Shown: positions 28,668-36,947, counted from the first letter of the stretch. The stretch is DNA of 64,000 nucleotides from Microthrixaceae bacterium (GCA_011523825.1 WTFX01000029.1:219920-283919), one strand, 5' to 3'. Numbers and translations: made by a program. Notes: generated by a model not told the origin, from the letters alone.

Positions 28668-29501
28668 CTACACCTGATAATCGCAGTAGTGGTGTGTCAT
28701 ACCTCGGATGACCGTCGTGAGGACATCGCCCCGGCCGTTGCGACATCGCTCGCCCGCCCGCCCGAATACCTCGAGATAGGGATCGAAGCCGCCTGACTTG
28801 CCGAAGATGTCGAGATGGCCGCTGGTGCCTGATCCCCGGTACTTGATGGAGTTGTGAATGGTCTCGACGATGGCGCGGTAGAGCCGCCGCACTTCTTGGG
28901 TGTTCAGCTCGCTGGCAACGCGTGCATGGGAGAGCCGTGCCGCATGCAGTACCTCGTCGGAGTACATCGGCCCGAGCCCTACCACGAAAGTCTGGTCCAG
29001 CAGCAGATCGCGGATGGTGTCAGAACGGCCGCGCAGCATGAGCGCAAAGTCAGTCCAGGGCATCGGCATGTCAACCGGGTCGAAGCCGAGATCGACCTGC
29101 TCCGGGTAGATCTTGTCGTAGCGAGACCACGACAGCACGCGCAGCGTCGCCTCATCACCTGAGTCGAGCAGGCGCAGCTGCCCGCCCTTCGTGAACGTCA
29201 GCACCACCTTCGTATCGGGATCCTGCGGCATGCGTGACGTTGCCCGCCTGAACGAACCTGTCGCGCCGAGGTTCGCGACCATGATCTCCTCTGTGTCGAG
29301 ATGAAAGAGAATCAGCGTGCCCTGACGGGACACCGAAGTGATCCTCTTGTCAACCAGCATGTCGGCGAACTGCTGCTTGGAGCGCATGGCTGGCAGCGCC
29401 TTCTTGGTGCCGGGGACATCGACCGACTTGATCTTGCGCGGGGTCGCGACTTCCTTGTCCAGATCGCGCTTGGCGATCTCGATCTCTGGCAGCTCAGCCA
29501 T
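28668..29501 (-). CDS. MutM/Fpg-fold protein lacking catalytic residues
   Basis: The 277-aa protein aligns end to end with formamidopyrimidine-DNA glycosylases and occupies the rnc-mutM-smc position. The catalytic positions differ. It begins MAELPEIE, so the nucleophilic Pro2 is Ala while Glu3 stays. The beta-hairpin Lys is Thr62 (RQGTLILF). The GNIYADE-type Asn is replaced (GLGPMYSDE). The zinc finger keeps C253 and C273, but the partner cysteines are G256 and Q276. I infer DNA binding or a structural role without normal glycosylase/lyase activity. The ATG overlaps the rnc end by 8 nt, so it is coupled to rnc. Confidence 0.85.
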   Translation of the reverse strand: MAELPEIEIAKRDLDKEVATPRKIKSVDVPGTKKALPAMRSKQQFADMLVDKRITSVSRQGTLILFHLDTEEIMVANLGATGSFRRATSRMPQDPDTKVVLTFTKGGQLRLLDSGDEATLRVLSWSRYDKIYPEQVDLGFDPVDMPMPWTDFALMLRGRSDTIRDLLLDQTFVVGLGPMYSDEVLHAARLSHARVASELNTQEVRRLYRAIVETIHNSIKYRGSGTSGHLDIFGKSGGFDPYLEVFGRAGERCRNGRGDVLTTVIRGMTHHYCDYQV

Positions 29502-30336
29502 GAGCAGGTTCCTCCGCATCAGTAGATAGTTCGTCAGTTTCCCGCTCTTGCTCCCAATCTTCATTGGAATCGGGCTCACGGGCCGCTCGGGCGACGGCTT
29601 CGCCCTTCGGCTCAGCCTCTGCGAGCCGCAAGCATGCAGCTTGAGCCGCGCGCCGTTCGGCAGCGCGCTTGGTAGAGCCCTCACCGCGCCCCCAGACCTC
29701 ATCGGAAATACGCGCTGCGGCAACAAATCGAGGGCGGTGGGCAGGTCCCGAGCTCGACACGTCGTAGGCGGGCTCAGTGCCGAATTGCCGCGCCACGAGT
29801 TCTTGCAGCCGGTTCTTTGCCTCGCGGGTGCCCGGCTCGCTCGCTGCTTCGGCGAGACGCTCACCCAGCAGCCGCTCGACGGCATCTCGAGCGGCAGCGA
29901 GGCCGCCGTCGAGGAACACCGCGCCCAGCACTGCTTCGAGCCCATCGGCCAGGATCGACTCCTTGTCGGCGCCGCCGGTCGCAGCCTCACCCTTGCCGAG
30001 CAGCAACGCCGGCCCCAGTTCGCAGCGTCGAGCGGCCTCGGCCAACGCGCCGGCATTCACTACAGCGGATCGCACCGCACTCAGGTCGCCTGGTCCGAGA
30101 TCGGGCCAGCGCGTCACTGCGAGCTGGCAGACACAGAGACCGAGCACGGCGTCTCCGAGGAACTCCAGGCGCTCGTTGGAGGCCACCTGCGAGCCCGCCG
30201 GCAGTTCAACGTTGCGCTCGTGGCACCAGCTCCGGTGCGACAGCGCCTCGGTCAGAAGATTGGCGTCGGCGAAGCGATATCCGACACGCCTCTCAAAGCT
30301 GTCGTGCTCGGCCAGTTCGGCGACAGCGGTCTCCAC
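29494..30336 (-). CDS. rnc: ribonuclease III
   Basis: RNase III cleaves double-stranded RNA in rRNA processing and decay. The 280-aa product has the catalytic signature NERLEFLGDAVLG, the second acidic site in ADGLEAVLGAVFLD, and a C-terminal dsRBD with STKRAAERRAAQAACLRL. A 40-residue acidic tail follows, part of which (GEAVARAAREPDS and EQERE) is encoded by dispersed repeat C. It starts with GTG, 1 nt after acpP. Confidence 0.96.
   Translation of the reverse strand: METAVAELAEHDSFERRVGYRFADANLLTEALSHRSWCHERNVELPAGSQVASNERLEFLGDAVLGLCVCQLAVTRWPDLGPGDLSAVRSAVVNAGALAEAARRCELGPALLLGKGEAATGGADKESILADGLEAVLGAVFLDGGLAAARDAVERLLGERLAEAASEPGTREAKNRLQELVARQFGTEPAYDVSSSGPAHRPRFVAAARISDEVWGRGEGSTKRAAERRAAQAACLRLAEAEPKGEAVARAAREPDSNEDWEQERETDELSTDAEEPAHG
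29540..29606 (-). repeat. dispersed repeat copy C, inside the rnc 3' end
   Basis: Minus-strand blocks GGCGAAGCCGTCGCCCGAGC, GGCCCGTGAGCCCGATT and GGGAGCAAGAGCGGGAAA match copies A and B. It is translated in frame as part of the RNase III tail. This is the most complete of the three copies. Confidence 0.7.
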
Positions 30337-30337
30337 G

Positions 30338-30637
30338 TCAGCCGACGCGCTCCATCACGTAATCGATGGCATCGCGCACGGTCTTGAGATCTTCGAGGTC
30401 TTCGTCTTCGATACGAAAGCCCACCGTGCGGTCCGACAACTCCTCTTCCAACGCCTCGACCAATTCGATCAGTGCCAGCGAATCGGCACCGAGGTCGTCC
30501 ACAAACGAGGATGACTCGGCGACCTGGGACGGTTCCAGCTCCAAGATGTCGGCGAGCTGGTCGCGGATGAGATCGAAGACCTCGTCACGCTCCGGGGGAC
30601 TCTGACGCACATGGGTTTCGGCGGGCATGGCGGCCAC
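30338..30637 (-). CDS. acpP: acyl carrier protein
   Basis: AcpP carries growing acyl chains on a phosphopantetheine arm. The 4'-PP site is Ser in GADSLALIELVEALEEEL. The protein is acidic and helical as expected. The drawn GTG start gives 99 aa. An ATG three codons later (30628) is equally plausible, and either adds about 15 residues before the ACP core. It lies between plsX (4-nt gap) and rnc, the conserved plsX-acpP-rnc order. Confidence 0.95.
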   Translation of the reverse strand: MAAMPAETHVRQSPPERDEVFDLIRDQLADILELEPSQVAESSSFVDDLGADSLALIELVEALEEELSDRTVGFRIEDEDLEDLKTVRDAIDYVMERVG

Positions 30638-30641
30638 GAGC

Positions 30642-31634
30642 CTACCGGTGGTCCGCAGGAGGCGACGGGAGGCTGACGGCCGCCAGCTCGCCCAGCAAGT
30701 CAGCCTCCACCATGCGATGAGCGACCCTGATGGCGCTGGTCATGGCCCGAGGGCTCGACGAGCCGTGCGCGATCACACAGACCCCTCGCACGCCCAGCAG
30801 CATGGCGCCCCCGACATTGTCGGGGCTCAATTCGTCGGCGAGCGGTGCGAGCAACCGAAGTGCGTCCGCACCCGCCTGCCCGCCATCGGCAAGGCGCTCA
30901 AGTATCAGGCGGACAAAGAACGACGCCGTGCCTTCGAGCGATTTCAGGAGCACGTTGCCGGTGAAGCCGTCAGTGACCACAACATCGACAGGTCCATCGA
31001 GGACGTCACGCCCTTCGATGTTTCCGAAGAAATCGATCTCGTCGTCGTCGGCGAGCAGCTTGTGGGTCTCCTTGACGAGAAGGTTGCCCTTCTCCGGCTC
31101 TTCGCCGATCGACAGCAACCCGATGCGCGGCGCTGCGACGCCGAAGCGGATGCGACTGTAAGCCGAGCCGAGGCGGGCGAATTGGTGCAGCCACTGGGCG
31201 CTGCAGTCGGCCATGGCGCCCGAGTCGAGCAGGACGCGTGCCGTGCGGCCGCCGGGGACGGGAAACGCCGTCGCTATGGCCGGCCGGGCAACTCCGGGCA
31301 GTCGCCTCAGCCTCAGCAGGGCTGCCGCAGCCACTGCACCGGTGTTCCCAGCGCTCACGACCGCAGAGGCTTCGCCGTCGCGCACTGCGTTCACCGCTCG
31401 GCTGATCGACGAGTCTCTCTTCGTCCGCACTGCGCGGCTCGGTTCCTCGGACATCTCGATGATCTCGGAGGCCTCGATGATGGGGAGCGACTCGCCGCCG
31501 GCAGCGGCAATGGCATCACGACGCCCAACGAGGATGACGTCGAGACCCTCGCTCACTGCCGCCAGCGCTCCCTCCACGACCGCACCGGGGGCGTCATCGC
31601 CGCCCATTGCGTCCACGGCGACCGGCAGTGTCAT
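30642..31634 (-). CDS. plsX: phosphate acyltransferase PlsX
   Basis: PlsX makes acyl-phosphate from acyl-ACP for phospholipid synthesis. Recognisable blocks are VAVDAMGGDDAPGAVVEGA, VVSAGNTGAVAAAALLRL, SIGEEPEKGN and VVVTDGFTGNVLLKSLEG. I start at the ATG at 31634, which gives the family-typical N-terminus (330 aa). A GTG 10 codons upstream is possible. rpmF ends 50 nt upstream, the widely conserved rpmF-plsX pair. Confidence 0.96.
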   Translation of the reverse strand: MTLPVAVDAMGGDDAPGAVVEGALAAVSEGLDVILVGRRDAIAAAGGESLPIIEASEIIEMSEEPSRAVRTKRDSSISRAVNAVRDGEASAVVSAGNTGAVAAAALLRLRRLPGVARPAIATAFPVPGGRTARVLLDSGAMADCSAQWLHQFARLGSAYSRIRFGVAAPRIGLLSIGEEPEKGNLLVKETHKLLADDDEIDFFGNIEGRDVLDGPVDVVVTDGFTGNVLLKSLEGTASFFVRLILERLADGGQAGADALRLLAPLADELSPDNVGGAMLLGVRGVCVIAHGSSSPRAMTSAIRVAHRMVEADLLGELAAVSLPSPPADHR

Positions 31635-31683
31635 CAGCCCGGCCCCGTGATCGCCATTGGGCACGGTCTCTCGCGCTTGCGGC

Positions 31684-31863
31684 TCAGGCGATATCGAGGG
31701 CTTGGCGACCGCCGTACCAACCGCACTGGCCGCAGACTCGGTGGGGCAGCTTTGCCGCGCCGCAGCGAGGACACAGGCTCCGTGGCGCCTCGGCTAGGCG
31801 CCATGCCGCAGCTCGGCGCGAACGCGTCTTGCTCTTGGATGTCTTCTTCTTGGGGACTGCCAC
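31684..31863 (-). CDS. rpmF: 50S ribosomal protein L32
   Basis: This 59-aa GTG-start frame encodes AVPKKKTSKSKTRSRRAAAW at the N-terminus and two CxxC pairs (CPRCG at 31-35 and CGQCG at 44-48), the zinc-binding form of L32. It ends with WYGGRQALDIA. GAGGAG lies 8 nt upstream of the GTG. It sits between the DUF177 gene and plsX, as in most bacteria. The zinc-type protein may have a zinc-free paralogue elsewhere, which the window cannot show. Confidence 0.96.
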   Translation of the reverse strand: MAVPKKKTSKSKTRSRRAAAWRLAEAPRSLCPRCGAAKLPHRVCGQCGWYGGRQALDIA

Positions 31864-31903
31864 CGTTCGGGCTCCTCGATCGGATCGACTCCTCGAGCGG
31901 ACT

Positions 31904-31935
31904 GGGCAGCCTATCCATTGGGCAGCCTATCCATT
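31904..31935. repeat. 16-bp direct repeat, two copies
   Basis: GGGCAGCCTATCCATT occurs twice head to tail (31904-31919 and 31920-31935) in the 103-nt gap between the DUF177 gene and rpmF. No function is evident. It lies upstream of the L32 ribosome-binding site on the minus strand. Confidence 0.8.
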
Positions 31936-31966
31936 GGCGCTCCTGACCCGATACGCGAACTGAAGT

Positions 31967-32527
31967 TCAAGACGGCTCATTCATCCGGCCCCGCAGCGCC
32001 TCTAACGCCTCCCAGCGTGGATCTGCAAGCTCCGCCGGACCGCCCTCGGCCGCATCTTTGCGGGCCTCGTCGAGTTCTGCTGGAAGATTCGGGCACGGCT
32101 CGGGATGCGGGCACCGGATGGCCTCGATGGGCAGCTCCAGCAGCACTGCCTCCCGCACCATGGGAGTGAGATCCGCATATTCGGGGCCGAGCCTGTACTG
32201 CTCGCCCTCACGGGGCTGGGCGGTGAACACTTCGCGGACCGTCGTCCGCACCTCCCCGTCGAGCAACATCCAGCAACGAGCGCACGGACCGGTCCAGGCA
32301 GCCGTGACCTCACCAGCGACGCTGAGGCCGCCGCCGATCATTTCCAGCGCCAATGCCACGTCGACGTTGCTGTCGCGCGGCACTTCGACATCGGCGATGC
32401 GCAGGGCGTCTCGTGAATCAGGATCGAGCAGCGCTGACGCCGGCACCGTCGCGGACCACGCGAGCTGACCGTCCGAGATCAGTCGCAGGGGCACAGACAG
32501 GGACCGCTGGCGGTCCCTCTTGCTCAC
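31967..32527 (-). CDS. DUF177 / YceD family protein
   Basis: YceD-family proteins sit upstream of rpmF almost everywhere. In plants and E. coli they are linked to 23S rRNA accumulation. The 186-aa product shows the family's CARCW block, PMVREAVLLELPIEAI, a CPHPEPCPN cysteine region and DPRWEALEAL near the C-terminus. It overlaps the SepIVA-like gene by 4 nt, so it is co-translated with it. Confidence 0.93.
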   Translation of the reverse strand: MSKRDRQRSLSVPLRLISDGQLAWSATVPASALLDPDSRDALRIADVEVPRDSNVDVALALEMIGGGLSVAGEVTAAWTGPCARCWMLLDGEVRTTVREVFTAQPREGEQYRLGPEYADLTPMVREAVLLELPIEAIRCPHPEPCPNLPAELDEARKDAAEGGPAELADPRWEALEALRGRMNEPS

Positions 32528-33297
32528 ATCTGATCCTGGTCGAACACCACCGGATGAGTGTCGGGCGGACGGGTGTCGGGGCCGCGGCCAGCCGGTCCGG
32601 GTGCTCCACTGCCTGCGGCGTCTCCCCCGTTGTGCGGAAGCGGAGCATTCGATGACGCAGGCGCCACCGGCGTCGCGGCACGCTTGCCGAGCTTTCGCCG
32701 AGCAGCCTGTACCGCGATCTGGACTTGGTCGACCGCGCTTGCGAATTGGGCGAGCTGCCGCTCGCAGTACTCGTCGACCTCGTGGCGGCGGCGACGGGTT
32801 TGGATCCGGGCATCGTCGAGCAGCTGGCGCGCACGCCGCTCCGCTGTACGCACGACCTCGGTTCGCTGCACCATCTGGGCGACGCGGCTGCGGGCCTCAT
32901 CGATGACCAGATTGGCGTCGACACGTGCCTGGGCGAGCACCTCATCGCGCTCGCGCAGCAGCCAGCGGGCCTGGCGTGTCTCGTCGGGCACGGCCGCCAG
33001 TGCGGACTCGAGCAGGGTCATCACCTCGTCACGGTTGATCATGACCGAGGTCGACAGCGGCATCGGGCGTGCGGAGTCGATGATCTCCATGGCCTCGCGG
33101 ATGAACTGCTCGGCCGTCACCGAGGCAGGGCGCGGGGCGAGCGTCGCCGGGCCTCGAGCGTGCGGTGACGTCGGCGTCTCCTCAGTGGGCGCAGCAGTCT
33201 CGAACGACGACTGCCCGAACGGTGCCTGCGGCTGGGGTGCTGCGGGGTGAACCCCCGACTGCGGTAGCGCCTCGACGCCGCCCTCGGACATGCTCAT
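32524..33297 (-). CDS. SepIVA/DivIVA-like coiled-coil protein
   Basis: The 257-aa protein has a Pro/Ser-rich disordered N-terminus (1-60), a DivIVA-like start near 60-95 and a long Arg/Glu-rich coiled coil (about 100-205) resembling F0 subunit b. A Pro/Gly tail ends it. Between coaD and the DUF177 gene this is the place of mycobacterial SepIVA (Rv2927c), an essential septation and intracellular-membrane-domain factor. Orthology rests on position and architecture. It overlaps both neighbours by 4 nt. Confidence 0.82.
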   Translation of the reverse strand: MSMSEGGVEALPQSGVHPAAPQPQAPFGQSSFETAAPTEETPTSPHARGPATLAPRPASVTAEQFIREAMEIIDSARPMPLSTSVMINRDEVMTLLESALAAVPDETRQARWLLRERDEVLAQARVDANLVIDEARSRVAQMVQRTEVVRTAERRARQLLDDARIQTRRRRHEVDEYCERQLAQFASAVDQVQIAVQAARRKLGKRAATPVAPASSNAPLPHNGGDAAGSGAPGPAGRGPDTRPPDTHPVVFDQDQM

Positions 33298-33779
33298 GTG
33301 CCCGCCTCCTGCGTAATGTGCTGCCGCAGTCGAGTGGCCACCGCAGACGGGACGAGATGTGAGCAGTCGCCCCCGAACTTGGTGATCTCCCGGATGTAGT
33401 TGGAAGCAATGAAGAGATGCTCCGTCCGGGGAGGCACGAAGACGGTCTCGACACCGGTGACCGAATGATTCATGTGCGCCATGCGCAACTCGGACTCGAA
33501 GTCGCTCTGGCTGCGAAGTCCCTTCACGATGACATCGGCACCGAGACGCTGAGCGAGATCCACGACCAGTTCTCCGAACTGCACCACCGAGACGTTGCCG
33601 AGATGGCTGGTCGATTCGACGATCATCGCGACGCGCTCGTCATCTGAGAACAGGGGCGTGGCCTTGGCAGGATTCCGCATCGCGGCCACCGTGACCGAAT
33701 CGAACAGCCGGGATGCCGCCGATATCACGTCGAGATGCCCGTTGTGCACAGGATCGAACGAGCCTGGATACATCGCCAT
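33294..33779 (-). CDS. coaD: phosphopantetheine adenylyltransferase CoaD
   Basis: CoaD adenylates 4'-phosphopantetheine in CoA synthesis. The 161-aa product has the nucleotidyltransferase motif YPGSFDPVHNGHLDVI, KGLRSQSDFESELRMAHMN and the ISSS-like block reduced to IASNYIREI. I chose the ATG at 33779. A GTG two codons earlier fits a GGAGGG site slightly better. The long upstream frame is excluded. The end overlaps the SepIVA-like gene by 4 nt. Confidence 0.95.
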   Translation of the reverse strand: MAMYPGSFDPVHNGHLDVISAASRLFDSVTVAAMRNPAKATPLFSDDERVAMIVESTSHLGNVSVVQFGELVVDLAQRLGADVIVKGLRSQSDFESELRMAHMNHSVTGVETVFVPPRTEHLFIASNYIREITKFGGDCSHLVPSAVATRLRQHITQEAGT

Positions 33780-33897
33780 GACCACCGAAAACGGTCCCTC
33801 CGGATCGATCCGTGTCCAGTGGGGCGACCGTACCGCGCCACGATCGCGATTCGAGGGACCCTCCCTGCTGGACCGCCAAGCGGAGCCGTTGCCTGGA

Positions 33898-34077
33898 TCA
33901 CTCCTCGGTTTCGATGTCGGGGACAATGAGGTCCCAGCGATCACCGCAGTCAGCGCAGCGGTAGGCGACGACATCGCCGGGCTGGAAGCCCCAGTCCGGC
34001 TCCGGCACGCTCAGCAGGCCGCATCGCCCGCCACAGTCGACGCAGGCGATCTCGGCGGGCACCGCGACGTCGTCCAT
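33898..34077 (-). CDS. 59-residue zinc-ribbon protein
   Basis: The small acidic protein has C12-x-x-C15, C19 and C41-x-x-C44 (CVDCGGRC and CADC), consistent with a zinc ribbon. The remaining residues (WGFQPGDVVAYRC, DIETEE) suggest a compact beta fold. The ATG lies 6 nt after CACACT, a weak -10. It diverges from rsmD across a 114-nt region holding 27-bp repeats and leads toward coaD. Function unknown. Confidence 0.75.
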   Translation of the reverse strand: MDDVAVPAEIACVDCGGRCGLLSVPEPDWGFQPGDVVAYRCADCGDRWDLIVPDIETEE

Positions 34078-34100
34078 GGTCGCAGTGTGACATCCACGTG

Positions 34101-34181
34101 CTGTCATCGCCGTCGGTGTCCCGCCTGCTGTCACAGCCGTAGGCGTCCCGCCTGCTGTCACAGCCGTAGGCGTCCCGCCTA
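34101..34181. repeat. 27-bp tandem repeat, three copies
   Basis: Copies occupy 34101-34127, 34128-34154 and 34155-34181. Copies 2 and 3 differ only at the last base; copy 1 is more diverged. Each unit begins CTGTCA, a -35-like hexamer, and contains a GTCCCGCCT core. The array fills the gap between the zinc-ribbon gene and rsmD. Confidence 0.9.
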
Positions 34182-34185
34182 CGGT
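34155..34185 (+). promoter_or_regulatory. candidate rsmD promoter overlapped by a palindrome
   Basis: CTGTCA (34155-34160), a 19-nt spacer and TACGGT (34180-34185) lie 6 nt before the rsmD ATG, which suggests a leaderless transcript. A perfect 9-bp inverted repeat CCGTAGGCG-TCC-CGCCTACGG (34164-34184) covers the -10, so a repressor could bind there. Confidence 0.45.
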
Positions 34186-34191
34186 GGCGCC

Positions 34192-34746
34192 ATGCGCGTC
34201 GTCGGCGGGGCGTTGCGCGGCCGCCTCCTGGAGATGGCCGGCAAGGATGCGATTCGGCCGACATCGGACCGCGCCCGCGAGGCCATCTTCAACATGCTCG
34301 TAAGTCTGGAATTGCCCGAGGACGCCACGGTGCTGGACCTGTTTGCCGGTTCCGGCGCGCTCGGTATCGAGGCGCTCTCGCGCGGTGCCGCGCACTCCAC
34401 ACTCGTGGACTCCGATATCGCGGCCTGCCGAACCATCGCAACGAACCTGACAGCACTCGGCATCAGCGATCGCGCCACGGTGGTCCGGTCCGACGTCGGC
34501 CGATACTTGGCGGCCCACGGCGATCCGGTTGCCCTTGCGTTCGCCGATCCGCCCTATCGATTCGACGGCTGGAACGATCTCCTCAGCACCGTGAACGCCA
34601 ACGTGCTGGTGTGCGAGTCGAACCGCGAGATCGAGCCCAGTTCGAACGATGGGTGGCAGACGCACCGCGTGCGCCGCTACGGCACCCCCGTCATCACGGT
34701 GCTGGTGCGGCCGGACGGCAGCGGTCCGCGACCAGCCGGGCGCTAG
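34192..34746 (+). CDS. rsmD: 16S rRNA (guanine(966)-N(2))-methyltransferase RsmD
   Basis: RsmD methylates G966 of 16S rRNA. The 184-aa Rossmann methyltransferase has RPTSDRAREAIFNML, the SAM loop LDLFAGSGALGIEALSRGA and the catalytic FADPPY. No ribosome-binding site is visible, which fits the leaderless -10 at 34180. It is the only plus-strand gene between 19.8 and 38.8 kb and converges on recG with a 4-nt overlap of stop regions. It is often next to coaD in other genomes. Confidence 0.96.
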   Translation: MRVVGGALRGRLLEMAGKDAIRPTSDRAREAIFNMLVSLELPEDATVLDLFAGSGALGIEALSRGAAHSTLVDSDIAACRTIATNLTALGISDRATVVRSDVGRYLAAHGDPVALAFADPPYRFDGWNDLLSTVNANVLVCESNREIEPSSNDGWQTHRVRRYGTPVITVLVRPDGSGPRPAGR

Positions 34747-36947
34747 CTGCGCTGCAGGTAGTCGGGATCGCGACGGCTGGCGAACCAGTCGACTTCGTCC
34801 GCGAGCGCCGGATGAGCATCCAGATCCCCGTCGGCCGCAATGAGATCGGTTGCCGCGTCGCGGGCGGCCTGCACCCAGGCGAGATCGCGGGCCAACGATG
34901 CCAGCTTCAGATCGCTGCGCCCTGATTGCCGCTCGTCGAACAGCGTGCCCTCGCCGCGGAGCTCCAAGTCACGCTCGGCCAGCTCGAACCCATCGTTTGA
35001 CTCCGAAAGTGCGGTCAATCGCTGGACAGCAGTGGGGGTCGGATCGTCGTCGCTGACGAGGTAGCACGACGACGCATGGCTGCCTCGACCGACCCGGCCA
35101 CGCAGCTGGTGCAGCTGCGCGATGCCGAAGCGGTCAGCGGACAGCACGACCATCACCGTGGCATTCGGAACGTCGATCCCGACTTCTATGACCGTCGTCG
35201 CGACCAGCGCGTCCAGCTCCCCTGCCCGGAACCGGGCCATCGCACGTTCCTTGTCGGCCGGCGGCATGCGGCCGTGCAGCAACCCGACCCGAAGGCCAGC
35301 GAGAGAGCCGGCCACGAGCTCGGCGTGCATGCGTTCCGCCGAGCGTGCATCCAGGCTCTCGCTCTCGTTGATCAGCGGGCACACCACGTACGCCTGGCGA
35401 CCGGACTCGACCTCGTCGCGTACCTCGGACCACATCGATTCGGTGGCCAAGGGCCCGTGCACCCACTGCGTCGCCACCCGAGTGCGACCGGGCGGGAGTT
35501 CGTCGAGCACCGAGACATCGAGGTCGCCGTACACCGTCATCGCCGCCGTGCGAGGAATGGGTGTCGCGGTCATCACCAGCAGGTGGGGAATGCGGCGGTC
35601 GTCACGGCCGCCCTCGCGCAGCTGGGCACGCTGCGATACGCCGAATCGGTGCTGCTCATCTACAACGACGACACTGAGCGAGCCGAACTTCACCGACTCC
35701 TCCAGCAGGGCGTGGGTGCCTACGACGATGTCGGCAGCGCCCGTGGCGATCTCCACCAGCACTTCTCGTCGCTGGACCGCCGAACTCGAACCGCTGAGCA
35801 GGCGCAGGCGCAACGGCCGCCTGCCGCCGAGCCGCGCCTCATCAGGGACTTCGAAGCCGTCGAGCAGTGCCCGCAGGGCGATGAAGTGCTGTTCCGCGAG
35901 CACCTCCGTCGGCGCCATGAGCGCACCTTGGTGGCAGTTCTGCACCGCAAGAAGCAATGCGTGCAGGGCCACGAGCGTCTTGCCGGACCCGACATCGCCC
36001 TGCAGCAGACGGTGCATCGGGCGCACGGTGCTCACGTCGGCATCGATGTCGGCCATCGCGCGCTGCTGTGCACCCGTCAACTTGTAGGGAAGGAGACGGT
36101 TGAATCCCTCGATGAGCGGGCCGGCCGGCTCGTGCGCGATGCCCAGTTCGTTGGCCTCGCGCGCCAAGCGCTGGCTGCGCAGCACCAGCTGCACCCGCAG
36201 GAGCTCGTCGAACACCAGTCGATCTCGCGCAGCAGCCTGCTCGGTGACGGAGGACGGCCCATGGATGTCGGCCAGGGCAGTGGGCCGGTCGATGACGTCG
36301 AACCGGCTCCGCAGCCAGTCCGGCAACGGATCGGCAATGCCGCGGGCTGAGCAGCGTCGGTGCGCTTCCGCAACCCAGTTCGCGACATCCCACGTCACGA
36401 TGCCGGCGGTTTCCGACTGCGCGTAGATCGCCACGATCTTGCCCGTGCGGTCCGAAGCGGAGCCGTCACCCAGCACATCGACTACGGGATTGGTCATCTG
36501 CTTGCGGCCCCGGTAGTTCTCCACCTTGCCGAACAGCGCCACAGTCCGCCCTTCGGTGAGCTGACGCTCACGCCACGCCTGGTTGAAGAACACCGCGCTG
36601 AGCGCGCCGGTGGCATCGGTCACATCGACGCTCACCAGTCGCCGGCCTCCACGCAGGCGGCGGCTCGACACCGCATGCACATCGGCCACGACCGTCATCT
36701 CCGCTCCGACGGCGGCCTCGCTGATCGGCGCCTGGGCCGTGCGGTCGACGTAGCGCCGGGGATAGTACGTGAGCAGATCGAACACGGACTCGACGCCCAC
36801 TTCGGCCAGGGCCTTGCGGCGTCGCGGGCCGACACCGTTGAGCCGGTCAACACTGATCGCGTCGAGCTCCCGCAGCGTCAGCGGGCCCTTCGCAGCCGCC
36901 CCCGGGGGCCGGCCCGCAGCGGGCTGGCTGGGTTGGGGTGGGCTCAT
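34743..36947 (-). CDS. recG: ATP-dependent DNA helicase RecG
   Basis: RecG remodels stalled forks and branch-migrates Holliday junctions. The 734-aa protein has the N-terminal wedge OB domain (about 60-160), Walker A GDVGSGKT, DEQH box (VVVDEQHRFGV), motif III MTATPIPRT and helicase motifs V-VI with QLRGRVGRG. The C-terminal region has GEGTLFDERQSG, near the usual GTRQSG element. It overlaps the fakA TGA by 4 nt. Confidence 0.96.
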   Translation of the reverse strand: MSPPQPSQPAAGRPPGAAAKGPLTLRELDAISVDRLNGVGPRRRKALAEVGVESVFDLLTYYPRRYVDRTAQAPISEAAVGAEMTVVADVHAVSSRRLRGGRRLVSVDVTDATGALSAVFFNQAWRERQLTEGRTVALFGKVENYRGRKQMTNPVVDVLGDGSASDRTGKIVAIYAQSETAGIVTWDVANWVAEAHRRCSARGIADPLPDWLRSRFDVIDRPTALADIHGPSSVTEQAAARDRLVFDELLRVQLVLRSQRLAREANELGIAHEPAGPLIEGFNRLLPYKLTGAQQRAMADIDADVSTVRPMHRLLQGDVGSGKTLVALHALLLAVQNCHQGALMAPTEVLAEQHFIALRALLDGFEVPDEARLGGRRPLRLRLLSGSSSAVQRREVLVEIATGAADIVVGTHALLEESVKFGSLSVVVVDEQHRFGVSQRAQLREGGRDDRRIPHLLVMTATPIPRTAAMTVYGDLDVSVLDELPPGRTRVATQWVHGPLATESMWSEVRDEVESGRQAYVVCPLINESESLDARSAERMHAELVAGSLAGLRVGLLHGRMPPADKERAMARFRAGELDALVATTVIEVGIDVPNATVMVVLSADRFGIAQLHQLRGRVGRGSHASSCYLVSDDDPTPTAVQRLTALSESNDGFELAERDLELRGEGTLFDERQSGRSDLKLASLARDLAWVQAARDAATDLIAADGDLDAHPALADEVDWFASRRDPDYLQRS

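Noticed and set aside
34101..34181. 27-bp repeats as a small CRISPR array
   Set aside because: Units are directly abutting with no spacers, and no cas genes are present.
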